A DNA stretch of 64,000 nt from Brevibacterium daeguense (GTDB taxonomy: Bacteria > Actinomycetota > Actinomycetes > Actinomycetales > Brevibacteriaceae), in the NCBI RefSeq assembly GCF_021729135.1, contig NZ_JAJTWW010000016.1, positions 1-64,000 on the forward strand, written 5' to 3'. Below the pieces are notes generated by a model, which was not told the origin of the DNA, did no database searches, and saw only the letters and a list, made by a program, of their open reading frames with translations. This document shows, one piece after another, positions 8,286 to 16,571 of this stretch (positions within the stretch are counted from its first letter, which is position 1; every line of letters starts with the position of its first letter). A program made the translations under genes and the position numbers.

Positions 8286-9442
8286 GCACTCTTCGCGGCA
8301 GCACCGCAGTTGCAGGCATCGGCATCACCCCGCACCACAAGCGAGGCACAGGCGGACCCGCTCTCAAGCTCGCCCTCGAGGCGATCGTCGCCGCCGCTGA
8401 AGACGCCGGCATCAGCCCCGCCGACATCGACGGCTTCGTCAGCTACGGTTCGGAGCGCAGCGAGGGCCAGAAGATGATGCCGGCCCTGGGGACCAAGGAA
8501 CTCCGGTTTGCGGCGTTGGCATGGAGTCACGGGGGCGGAATCCCCGGAGCCCTGAACATCGCCGCGAGCGCGATCGCCACAGGGCAGGCCGAAACCGTCG
8601 TGGTCTATCGCTCCCTGTCCGAGTACGACGGCGCGCGGTTGCAGGTGGACGTCGCGCAGAACGACACCGCAGCGCAATTCCTGGTCAACGGCCTCGACTC
8701 CCCCATCCAGATGTGCGCGATCAACACCACGAGGCTGATCGAGGGCGAAGGAGTGCCGGCCGAGACGCTCAAGGCCATGGCCCAGGCGGGCTACCACCAT
8801 GCGCAGCAGAACCCCGCTGCCGTCGGTCACGGCGTGCAGCTCACCGCCGAGAAGTACGAGAACTCCCGTTGGATCAGCGAGCCGTATCGTCTGTTCGACA
8901 GCTCCCGGGAGAATGACGGGGCGGCGGCGGTGATCCTGATGTCCGCCGAACGGGCCAGGGACCTCACCGAAAAGCCGGCATTCCTGCTCTCCGCACCGCT
9001 GGGCACACCTGCCGGCTGGGGCCCGCTCGAGGGCAATCAGAACCCCCTGTGGTCGTCCGGGTTCTCGTCCGTCGCCAAGCGGCTTTGGGCCGAATCGGGC
9101 TACGGACCGCAGGACGTCGATGTCGCCCAGATCTATGAGAACACCACCGGGATGGGGGTCGCGGCCATCATCGACCACGGCTTCTGCACGCTGGATGAGG
9201 CCGGGGAATTCATCACCTTCGACAATCTCATCGCTCCCGACGGCCGGCTGCCCATCAACACCGCCGGCGGAAACCTCGCCGAGGGCTTCATCCACGGTAT
9301 GGGGCTGGTCGTCGAAGCAGTCCGGCAGATCCGCGGCACCTCCACCAACCAGGTCCGCGGCTGCTCGTTGTCGCTGATGACCGGAGGTCCCGGCGACGCC
9401 GTGGTCTCCTCAGCCCTGCTGGGGACGGAAGAAACGCTCTAG
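8282..9442 (+). CDS. Thiolase-like protein of the SCP2/Ltp2 type
   Basis: A 386-residue member of the lipid-transfer/thiolase superfamily, expected to form a complex with the DUF35 protein encoded just upstream. The site where degradative thiolases carry the acylated Cys reads WSHGGGIPGALNIA near residues 80-93, with no Cys. This is typical of Ltp2-like enzymes, which cleave a beta-hydroxyacyl-CoA by retro-aldol chemistry. A Tyr in QIYENTTG (about 284) and a His in GFIHGMG (about 338) lie in the conserved C-terminal thiolase motifs. The start at 8282 overlaps the upstream stop. It is likely part of the regulon governed by the palindrome at 7773-7793. A true thiolase role cannot be excluded. 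Confidence 0.85.
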   Translation: MSTLRGSTAVAGIGITPHHKRGTGGPALKLALEAIVAAAEDAGISPADIDGFVSYGSERSEGQKMMPALGTKELRFAALAWSHGGGIPGALNIAASAIATGQAETVVVYRSLSEYDGARLQVDVAQNDTAAQFLVNGLDSPIQMCAINTTRLIEGEGVPAETLKAMAQAGYHHAQQNPAAVGHGVQLTAEKYENSRWISEPYRLFDSSRENDGAAAVILMSAERARDLTEKPAFLLSAPLGTPAGWGPLEGNQNPLWSSGFSSVAKRLWAESGYGPQDVDVAQIYENTTGMGVAAIIDHGFCTLDEAGEFITFDNLIAPDGRLPINTAGGNLAEGFIHGMGLVVEAVRQIRGTSTNQVRGCSLSLMTGGPGDAVVSSALLGTEETL

Positions 9443-9511
9443 CCATCCAGGCGCCCACCGCAGATTGCGAGAGGACGCCGGTTCTGCGGAGCGCCCGAGG
9501 GACTTGCCACG

Positions 9512-9534
9512 TTAATCTATAGCCGTTAGATTAA
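9512..9534. promoter_or_regulatory. TetR-type operator, copy 7 (perfect palindrome)
   Basis: TTAATCTA (9512-9519), spacer TAGCCGT, TAGATTAA (9527-9534). The 8-bp arms are perfectly symmetric, so this copy defines the consensus. It ends 43 bp before the ATG of the Rieske oxygenase. Confidence 0.8.
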
Positions 9535-9577
9535 GAGGCGAAGCAGCACCATACAGTCACAAGGAAGTGAGGTCGCC

Positions 9578-10819
9578 ATGTCGTTCGACACGATCGAATA
9601 CAACAAGCGAGTGCGGCGCGCGCTCGAACACGTCCGCAATTCGACCACCGACCATTACCCGGAGATCCGGCGCTTCGAAGCGGAGGATTTCACCGACCCC
9701 GCCCGCGCCAAGCTCGAGCGCGATCGCGTTTTCGGAGCAGTCCCCTCGATCGCGTGCCACAGCTCGGAGATCGCGAAGCCCAATGACTTCGTGACCATCC
9801 GCATGCCCCGGAACAACATCATCGTGGTGCGGCAGAAGGACGGCTCCGTCAAGTCCTTCGTCAACGCGTGCCGCCACCGCGGCTCACTCGTCGAGGCTCA
9901 GCCCTCCGGACGCGCTCGCCTGTTCTCGTGCCCGTACCACAGGTGGTCCTACGACACCGACGGCAAGCTGCGCGAGATCACCAAGGCCAACACCTTCGGA
10001 GAGGTCGACCGTGAGAAGCAGGGCCTCATCGAGATCCCGACCGAGGAGCGCCACGGCTTCGTCTGGGTCGTCGACCGCTTCGGCGCCGCGATCGACGTGG
10101 CAGCATGGCTCGGCGAAGAAGTGGATCGCATCCTCGCCGGATTCGAGCTCGACAAGCTTCTGAACGTGAAGTCCGGCGCATTCGAGTACGAGATCAACTG
10201 GAAGATCACTCAGGACGCCTTCCTCGACGCATACCACATCCAGTACGCCCACCCGAACACCGCCGCGAAGCACGTCCACACCAACGCGATCGCGGTGCAG
10301 GATTTCGGCCGCCACGCATCCTCGACGACCGCGCGGAAGACCATCGATCGATGGCTGGAGGAGGATCCGGGAGATATGGACCTCACCCCGTTCGTCACCG
10401 AGGCCTACTTCCTGATGCCCAATTCGACTCTTCTGCGCCAGCCCGATCACTTCGAACTGCTGACCTTCCGACCGGATCGGGAGAACCCCGAGCGCTCGAC
10501 GATGGAGATGCGCGTGCTCGCCCCCAGCCTCGAGGACAGCGGGTGGACCGAGGAACGCTGGAACAAGGTGTGGGACAAGAACTGGAAGATCCTCATCGAT
10601 GTCATCCAGCAAGAGGACATCCCGATCCTGTCGGGTGCCCAGAAGGCCATGCAGAGCGACGATGCCGGCACAATGCTCCTTGGCCACAACGAGTACATCA
10701 ATCACGTCTTCCATCGGGAACTCGCCAAGCTGGTGGCGACGGAGCCGAAGGGCATCAAGCGGGCGGAGGATACGTCCGTCTCTGCGACCGCCCAGCCCCA
10801 GCCGGTTGCCGGAGGCTGA
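9578..10819 (+). CDS. Rieske non-haem iron oxygenase, alpha subunit
   Basis: A 413-residue ring-hydroxylating-type oxygenase. The N-terminal Rieske [2Fe-2S] motif is Cys98-x-His100-x17-Cys118-x2-His121. The mononuclear iron site in DAFLDAYHIQYAH supplies His220 and His225, with Asp213/Asp217 next to them. The C-terminal VIQQEDIPILSG resembles the conserved end of this family. No beta subunit follows, so it is probably an alpha-only enzyme fed by the FMN/[2Fe-2S] reductase at 12632. RBS AAGGAAGTGAGG precedes the ATG, and a perfect regulon palindrome lies upstream. Substrate is unknown; alpha-only members include aromatic demethylases and quaternary-amine oxygenases. Confidence 0.92.
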   Translation: MSFDTIEYNKRVRRALEHVRNSTTDHYPEIRRFEAEDFTDPARAKLERDRVFGAVPSIACHSSEIAKPNDFVTIRMPRNNIIVVRQKDGSVKSFVNACRHRGSLVEAQPSGRARLFSCPYHRWSYDTDGKLREITKANTFGEVDREKQGLIEIPTEERHGFVWVVDRFGAAIDVAAWLGEEVDRILAGFELDKLLNVKSGAFEYEINWKITQDAFLDAYHIQYAHPNTAAKHVHTNAIAVQDFGRHASSTTARKTIDRWLEEDPGDMDLTPFVTEAYFLMPNSTLLRQPDHFELLTFRPDRENPERSTMEMRVLAPSLEDSGWTEERWNKVWDKNWKILIDVIQQEDIPILSGAQKAMQSDDAGTMLLGHNEYINHVFHRELAKLVATEPKGIKRAEDTSVSATAQPQPVAGG

Positions 10820-10820
10820 C

Positions 10821-11828
10821 ATGGCGATGATCGAATGGGCATGGTGCAGCGAGCTCTCCCGTGATGCGGACGCCGAGGTCCGGCAGCTCCTCGAGTCCGC
10901 CGAGGACTACGACCGCGAGCAGGGATTCTCCGTCGTCGACTACCGGGCGCTGCAGAACGACCTGGCTGATCCGGCCTCGCCCAACAAGGTGATGCTCGTC
11001 CACTACATCCCCTCGGAGCAGGCCGAGCGGGAACGCGACGACGTGCAGCGCACGCTCGCCGCAGTGCTCAGGGCCGAGATGTCGGAGGAGGGCGCTGCCC
11101 GGGTGTCGTACACGGTCGCACCGCACCTCCGATCCTTGGGAGTGACCACGCTGCTTGTCGAGGAGATCGGTCTGCCCGGTCAGGACGGCAGCGCGTGGAG
11201 CGCGGCGGGAATCAGGGAAGTGACTGCCTGGGCGCGCGGCAATCACCCGGCGGCCGACCGGCTGACTTCCCGCTTCGGGATTCCCGCGACGGACGAGGTG
11301 TGGCGACTCTTCCGGGAGCTCAAGGAGGAGGACCGCTCGCTTCCTGCGCACGAGTTCACCTTCCGGCCGGCCGCCGGCGACGTTGATCGCGCTTCGGTCC
11401 TCGACTACGAGAACCATGTCGAGGACACGCAGCGCCCGGCAATCGGACTGTCCCAGGACGTCAGCCGTCCGGATCGTCGCGTCCTGCTGGTCGAGGACAC
11501 CGCCGGAGCCATTGTCGGAGCGGCGGCCATCGACCTGCGGACGACTTCCGATCTTGTCATCGGGCGCTGGGCGGACATCACCTATGCGAGCACCGATCCG
11601 ACCGCGGACGAGCGGCTCATCCTGTGGTTGCTCGACGCCGCGGTGAAGGAGGCCCGCACCCTTCCGATGGACACCCTCATCCTCCACGTCGACCCGGACG
11701 ACGAGGACCTGGTGCACGCGGTCCGCCTGCTCGGATTCGTCCACGAACGGACCGATGTCGCCTATCGGGCAGGAGTCGGCGCGGATTCGTCACAGGAGGA
11801 GCGCCTGCCCTCGCTGCCGACGGTCTGA
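10821..11828 (+). CDS. Double GNAT-like acyltransferase
   Basis: A 335-residue protein reading like two GNAT-like halves. Residues 60-160 hold RVSYTVAPHLRSLGVTTLLVEE and residues 180-320 hold VLLVEDTAGAIVGAAAID and ADITYASTDPTADERL. It may transfer an acyl group or have lost catalysis. Mycothiol synthase is another two-GNAT protein, but key motifs could not be matched. The ATG lies 1 bp after the Rieske gene stop and its GGAGG is within the Rieske coding end, so the two are co-translated. The link to the Rieske step suggests a role in substrate handling, but this is inference. Confidence 0.7.
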   Translation: MAMIEWAWCSELSRDADAEVRQLLESAEDYDREQGFSVVDYRALQNDLADPASPNKVMLVHYIPSEQAERERDDVQRTLAAVLRAEMSEEGAARVSYTVAPHLRSLGVTTLLVEEIGLPGQDGSAWSAAGIREVTAWARGNHPAADRLTSRFGIPATDEVWRLFRELKEEDRSLPAHEFTFRPAAGDVDRASVLDYENHVEDTQRPAIGLSQDVSRPDRRVLLVEDTAGAIVGAAAIDLRTTSDLVIGRWADITYASTDPTADERLILWLLDAAVKEARTLPMDTLILHVDPDDEDLVHAVRLLGFVHERTDVAYRAGVGADSSQEERLPSLPTV

Positions 11829-11860
11829 ACCTCACTCCAGATTCGCGGGCGGGGCCGGAA

Positions 11861-12511
11861 TCAGCCGACTCGGAAGAGTTCGCCGGATTCCAGTCCCGCC
11901 CGCGCCATCGTTCCCACGATGAAGCTGCGGGCCTGCTCGCGCAGGAAGTCCTCGGAGTCGCGGAAGCTGTGGTCGAGAATCGATCTGAGCGTCGGGTACT
12001 TGTCCTCGTCGAGGTGCCCGAACCCGAGGTCGTCGGTGTCGGTGCCGCTCACAGTGCCCATCAAGGCAGAGGCAGTCGCCAAGCTCTCCACCCCGTCCAG
12101 CAGGAGCAGCACGAGTTCCTGCGGAATCCCGGCGTTCGACAGGATCGTCGCGCCCTTCTCATACAGGGAGGCGATCAAGCGCCGCGGAGTGTGGGAGACA
12201 AGCACGGCGGCGGCGTGGGGATGGGCCATCACGGCACGCCGGTAGCCGATGGCCATCTCCACCATCCAGTTCGCCCAGTCGTCGTCCTGCGCGAAGTTCG
12301 GAGGCTCGGCCTGCCTGATGACGGCTCGCGCCACCCCGGACAGGAGCTCAGACTTATCCGTGAAGTGGTAGTAGAGCGAAGCGGTCTTGACGCCCAGCCG
12401 CCGGGCGAGAGCCGGCATGCTGAACTTCTCCAGACCACTCTCGTCGATCATCGCCAGCGCCTCATCAACGATGCCCTTGCGCTGCAGAATCGGCGTCGAT
12501 GGACGTCCCAT
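11861..12511 (-). CDS. TetR-family repressor, probable master of the regulon
   Basis: A 216-residue TetR regulator. The N-terminal helix-turn-helix spans residues 10-55, with LARRLGVKTASLYYHF as the recognition region. The C-terminal ligand domain is helical. It is divergent from the reductase gene, and a palindrome at 12592-12612 lies between them, consistent with autoregulation. The same palindrome occurs in front of the ligases, the DUF35/thiolase pair and the Rieske gene, so it probably represses all of them until an acyl-CoA or free acid binds. The ATG at 12511 follows GAGAGGAG. Confidence 0.88.
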   Translation of the reverse strand: MGRPSTPILQRKGIVDEALAMIDESGLEKFSMPALARRLGVKTASLYYHFTDKSELLSGVARAVIRQAEPPNFAQDDDWANWMVEMAIGYRRAVMAHPHAAAVLVSHTPRRLIASLYEKGATILSNAGIPQELVLLLLDGVESLATASALMGTVSGTDTDDLGFGHLDEDKYPTLRSILDHSFRDSEDFLREQARSFIVGTMARAGLESGELFRVG

Positions 12512-12591
12512 ACCGCTCCTCTCATGGACGGTGGCGAGTTCTGTCTCGTATCGACTGGGGACTTGTTCGTCGACTGCCAGACAGGTCTACA

Positions 12592-12612
12592 ATAACTAAA
12601 GTCTATAGATAA
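12592..12612. promoter_or_regulatory. TetR-type operator, copy 8 (tetR/reductase divergon)
   Basis: ATAACTA (12592-12598), 7-nt spacer, TAGATAA (12606-12612). It lies 19 bp before the reductase ATG and about 80 bp before the tetR start, so one site could control both directions. Confidence 0.72.
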
Positions 12613-12631
12613 AATCTCTGGAAAGCCGCTC

Positions 12632-13591
12632 ATGACTGCTCAGACATTCGAACTTACCATCACCGATCTGCACCGACTCAAGCGGAACGTGCTCTGGGTG
12701 ACCCTGAGCCCGCGGGAAGGCTTCGAGCTTCCGCACTGGTCCCCGGGCGCGCACATCGGAGTGCACCTGACGGACGACCTCATCCGCCAGTATTCGCTGT
12801 GCGGCGACAGCGACGACCAGACCGTCTATCGCATCGCCGTCCAGCTCGAACCGGAGTCACGCGGGGGATCGCAGTTCATCCACGAGAACTGGAAGCTCGG
12901 CCAGGCCGTCACGGTGGAGGCACCGCGCAACAACTTCGAGCTGGTCGAGGCCCCCAGCTATCTCTTCATCGCCGGCGGCATCGGCATCACTCCCCTGCTG
13001 CCGATGATCAAGAAGGCCGAAGACGAAGGCCGGATATGGGCCCTGAGCTACCGGGGCCGCTCGCGCCAGGACATGCCGTTCGCGAACTCACTCGTCAGGA
13101 ACCTGGGCGACAACGTCACGATCCTCGCCAGCGACGAGGGCAACCGCCTGTCCGTCAAGGAGATCGTCGGGGAGCCGGTGCCGGGACGCGCAATCTACTG
13201 CTGCGGGCCGACAGCAATGCTCGACGACGCCGAGGCACTGGCCCGCAGCAGCAGCCTGGCGCCGGACGAGACGATGCACCTGGAGCGATTCGTCAACGCC
13301 CATGCCGTCCCGGATGACGGGGACCACGAGTTCGACGTCGAGCTGGCGCAGTCCGGGCGCACACTCACCGTACCCGCCGACAAGACGGTGATCGACACCC
13401 TCGAGGAGGCCGGCGTCGACGTGTCGTACTCATGCCGCGAGGGCACCTGCGGCACGTGCGAGACCGAGGTGCTCGAGGGCGAGGTCGACCACCGCGACTC
13501 CATCCTCGACGATGATGAGAAGGCCGCGAACGACTGCATGTTCATCTGCGTCTCGCGGTGCAAGGGGAAGAGGCTCGTGCTCGACCTGTAG
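12632..13591 (+). CDS. Phthalate-dioxygenase-reductase-type oxidoreductase
   Basis: A 319-residue one-protein electron-transfer chain. The N-terminal flavin-binding barrel carries RQYSLCGD near residue 50. The NAD-binding domain has FIAGGIGITPLLPMI near residue 110 and YCCGPTAMLDDAE near 190. The C-terminal plant-type [2Fe-2S] ferredoxin has Cys268, Cys273, Cys276 and Cys306 (C-x4-C-x2-C-x29-C). This order matches class IA reductases that pass electrons from NADH to Rieske oxygenases. It should serve the Rieske oxygenase at 9578. A regulon palindrome sits 19 bp upstream. Ligase 4, the acyl-CoA dehydrogenase and TRAP protein 2 follow on the same strand. Confidence 0.92.
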   Translation: MTAQTFELTITDLHRLKRNVLWVTLSPREGFELPHWSPGAHIGVHLTDDLIRQYSLCGDSDDQTVYRIAVQLEPESRGGSQFIHENWKLGQAVTVEAPRNNFELVEAPSYLFIAGGIGITPLLPMIKKAEDEGRIWALSYRGRSRQDMPFANSLVRNLGDNVTILASDEGNRLSVKEIVGEPVPGRAIYCCGPTAMLDDAEALARSSSLAPDETMHLERFVNAHAVPDDGDHEFDVELAQSGRTLTVPADKTVIDTLEEAGVDVSYSCREGTCGTCETEVLEGEVDHRDSILDDDEKAANDCMFICVSRCKGKRLVLDL

Positions 13592-13741
13592 GAGCTCGAC
13601 AAGGAGCGACAGCGCGACCTGCAGCAGCTCGTGCTCGTCTTGGCGGGGAAGAAGAAAACTCGTCTCAGCCATTGCCTCCGACGTCCCCGCCTTCTAATGT
13701 CGCCTTATCGATCGTTTGAATGCCGCGAAGATGGGGCCCGC

Positions 13742-15295
13742 ATGCTGCACAGTGAATTGACTTATGCCCGCATCGCCAACAGGGCGGTGCGCTGCTTCGC
13801 TCCGCGGACTGCTGTGATCGACGGGGGCTATTCGGCGACGTATGAGCAGCACTTCTCCCGCGTGGCGTCGCTCATCGCTGAGCTCGAAGAGCGCGGCATC
13901 CGGCGCTACGGCGTTCTCGCCTACAACGGGCACGAGTTCCTGGAGCTGTGGCACGCCGCCCTGTGCGGCCCGGGAACCATCGCTCCCCTGAACTTCCGCC
14001 TGGCTGCCCACGAGCTGCGTCAGATCATCTCCGACTCCGGAATGGACGCCCTGCTCGTCGACAGCTCCTGGCGACAGCTCGGGGCCGAGGCGGCGGAGGG
14101 CACGGGAGTCCCCCTCGTCGACATCCGCGAGATCTGCGGGACGGTCGTCCGGGACGGCACGGACGGCACCGCCGCGGGCGAGCCGAAGGGCTCCCCGGTC
14201 CGCTTCGACGAGCCCCCTGAGGACGGGATCGCAGCGCTGATGTACACCGGCGGGACCACCGGCACCCCGAAGGCCGCGGTCCTGAGCAACCGCGCGATGG
14301 TCCTCAACCTCCACCACATGGACAGGCTGCTCGACACCGGTCCGGACATGCGGTTCCTGCTGCACAGCCCGATGTTCCACGGCGGTCCAGTCTACGGCGT
14401 GATGAATCCGCTGGGCGCGGGCGGCTCCGTCGTCCTGATTCCGAAGTTCGACGTCGACGACTTCGGCGACGCGCTGCTGACGACCGGGGCCAACGCCACT
14501 CAGATGGGTCCGACCATGCTTCGGATGCTCCTCAATCGCTACTCCGACGACCTCACGCCGCTGCGGTGCCTTCGCACCCTGCTCTACGGCACCGCCCCCA
14601 TCACCCGCGGTCTGGTCGAGGAGGTGCTCGAGAAGCTGCCCGACCTCCGGCTGAACAACGGCTACGGCATGACGGAGGCCACCTCTGCACTGACGATCCT
14701 CACCCACCACCAGCACGTCGCCGACGGCCTCAAGCGCGTCGACTCCGTGGGGCGGCCGTTCCCCGGGGTCGACATCAGGATCGTCGGGCTGGACGGCCGG
14801 GAGTGCGCCGCGGACCAGGTCGGGGAGATCCAGGTGCGGGCGGGCAATCTGATGGACGAGTACTGGAACCGTCCGGAGCTCACCGAGAAGGCCTTCGACG
14901 GCGGCTGGTACCACTCCGGGGATCTCGGCTTCCTCGACGACGAGGGATTCCTCTACGTCGTCGACCGGCTGGGGGACATGATCATCTCCGGCGGGGAGAA
15001 CGTCTACTCCGCAGAAGTCGAGAACGTGCTGTCGCGACATCCCGCCGTCAGCCAGGTCGCAGTGATCGGCAGGGCCGACGAAACCTGGGGTGAGCGCGTT
15101 CATGCGGTGATCGTCCTCCATCCCGGCGTCGTCGCCACGCCCGAGGAGCTCGACAGCTTCTGCCGACCACATCTTGCCGGCTACAAGATCCCCCGCTCCT
15201 GGCAGTTCCGGGACGAGCCGCTGCCGGTCTCCGGCGTCATGAAGATCAACAAACGCGCACTTAAGGAAGAGAGCTCCCTCGATGTCGAGGCCTGA
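13742..15295 (+). CDS. Acyl-CoA ligase (AMP-binding, ANL family) 4
   Basis: A 517-residue ligase. The P-loop is MYTGGTTGTPKAA near residue 165, YGMTEATS near 310, SGDLGFLDD near 400 and the hinge is DRLGDMIISGGENVYSAEVE. The Lys in GVMKINK near residue 501 is the probable catalytic one. It is more like fatty/cinnamic acyl-CoA ligases than ligases 1-3. The ATG at 13742 was chosen because homology to the family begins just after it. An in-frame ATG at 13697 would add an Arg-rich stretch. It lies 150 bp after the reductase and overlaps the acyl-CoA dehydrogenase by 14 bp, so it is probably in one operon. Confidence 0.88.
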   Translation: MLHSELTYARIANRAVRCFAPRTAVIDGGYSATYEQHFSRVASLIAELEERGIRRYGVLAYNGHEFLELWHAALCGPGTIAPLNFRLAAHELRQIISDSGMDALLVDSSWRQLGAEAAEGTGVPLVDIREICGTVVRDGTDGTAAGEPKGSPVRFDEPPEDGIAALMYTGGTTGTPKAAVLSNRAMVLNLHHMDRLLDTGPDMRFLLHSPMFHGGPVYGVMNPLGAGGSVVLIPKFDVDDFGDALLTTGANATQMGPTMLRMLLNRYSDDLTPLRCLRTLLYGTAPITRGLVEEVLEKLPDLRLNNGYGMTEATSALTILTHHQHVADGLKRVDSVGRPFPGVDIRIVGLDGRECAADQVGEIQVRAGNLMDEYWNRPELTEKAFDGGWYHSGDLGFLDDEGFLYVVDRLGDMIISGGENVYSAEVENVLSRHPAVSQVAVIGRADETWGERVHAVIVLHPGVVATPEELDSFCRPHLAGYKIPRSWQFRDEPLPVSGVMKINKRALKEESSLDVEA

Positions 15296-16493
15296 CACCC
15301 GAAGCACCCGGAGCACCCGGAGCACCACTGATTCGACCGTCACGATGACCGACCTCGGAACCACCGCCCCCGCTGCGTTCGATCTGGAGCAGCACCGGGC
15401 CGACGCCGAGGCGATCCGCCGGTTCGCCGCCGATGTCCTCGAGCCGATCGCTGAGTCCGGTGACGCTCCCCAGACCACCGGTCCCATGCTCGCGGCGCTG
15501 ACGGAGTTCGGGCTCATGGACCGAATCCTGCCGAGGAACGGCCAGACCTACTCGATCGGGTCGGCCCTCGACATCTGCCGCATCCGCAACGCCCTGGCGT
15601 ACGGCTCGCCGGCGGCCGACTCGGTCTTCACCATGCAGGGCCTGGCCAGCTTCGCCCTGGTCTCGGCCGGCAGCGACGACCAGCGCCGCCGATGGCTCGA
15701 ACCGGTGCGGACCGGCGCTGCCGTGGCGGCCTTCGCGCTCACCGAACCGGACGTCGGCTCCGATGCCGCGGCCCTCGGCCTCACCGCCACCCGGCAGGGC
15801 GACGGATGGGTGCTGCGCGGCACGAAGACCTGGATCACCAACGCGCAGTCGGCCGACGTGTTCATCACCTTCGCCCGGTCTGCCGATGTCCCGGGCAGCA
15901 AGGGCGTGTCCGCCTTCCTGGTCCCGGCGGATTCCCCCGGGCTGACCGTCACTCCGATCGAGATGATCAGCCCGCATCCGATCGGACGGGTCGACTTCGC
16001 CGACGTCGCGGTCCCGGCCACGGCGCTCATCGGAGAGCCCGAGCGCGGCTTCGCCACGGCGATGAAGACCTTCGACGTGTTCAGGCCCGGTGTCGGCGCC
16101 GCAGCCCTCGGCATGGCGCAGCGCGCGTTCGACGAGACCGTGGAACGCGTCAAGACGCGGAAGGCGTTCGGCGGTACCCTCTTCGACAAGCAGGCAGTCC
16201 GGCATGCGCTGGCCCGCGCCGCCGTCGACCTCGAAGCCGGCATGCTGCTCGTCGAGGAGGCCGGCCGCAAGTACGACTCCGCCTCCCCCGACCGCACGCA
16301 GGCAGCCGCCACGGCCAAGTACTTCGCGACGGAAGCCGCCCAGCGGATCGTGGATGCTGCAGTGCAGTTCCACGGCGCACAGGGGCTGGCACGCGGGCAC
16401 GTCGTCGAATCCCTGTACCGCGAGGTGCGGGCGACTCGCATCTACGAAGGCGCCAGCGAGGTCCAGCTCGACATCATCAGCAGACGGCTCTGA
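15282..16493 (+). CDS. Acyl-CoA dehydrogenase
   Basis: A 403-residue flavoprotein dehydrogenase of the acyl-CoA dehydrogenase family, predicted to form a 2,3-double bond in the CoA thioester made by the neighbouring ligase. FAD-binding FALTEPDVGSDAA is near residue 150, RKAFGGTLFDKQA near 297, and IYEGASEVQ near 388 includes the Glu commonly used as base. The first 20 residues repeat TRS because of a short CGGAGCACC DNA repeat; an alternative ATG at 15345 would remove this. The 15282 start is supported by GGAAGAGAG 10 bp upstream. Confidence 0.9.
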   Translation: MSRPDTRSTRSTRSTTDSTVTMTDLGTTAPAAFDLEQHRADAEAIRRFAADVLEPIAESGDAPQTTGPMLAALTEFGLMDRILPRNGQTYSIGSALDICRIRNALAYGSPAADSVFTMQGLASFALVSAGSDDQRRRWLEPVRTGAAVAAFALTEPDVGSDAAALGLTATRQGDGWVLRGTKTWITNAQSADVFITFARSADVPGSKGVSAFLVPADSPGLTVTPIEMISPHPIGRVDFADVAVPATALIGEPERGFATAMKTFDVFRPGVGAAALGMAQRAFDETVERVKTRKAFGGTLFDKQAVRHALARAAVDLEAGMLLVEEAGRKYDSASPDRTQAAATAKYFATEAAQRIVDAAVQFHGAQGLARGHVVESLYREVRATRIYEGASEVQLDIISRRL

Positions 16494-16571
16494 GCGCCCA
16501 CTGCTCCCCGCTTCTGCTCTTCAGACCCCGAACCCACAGATGTGTTCGGCCCACCCGGTGAAAGGAACACC

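Noticed and set aside
13694-15517. 607-codon minus-strand frame opposite acyl-CoA ligase 4
   Set aside because: The opposite strand encodes a full ligase with P-loop and hinge. The minus translation has no recognisable domain.
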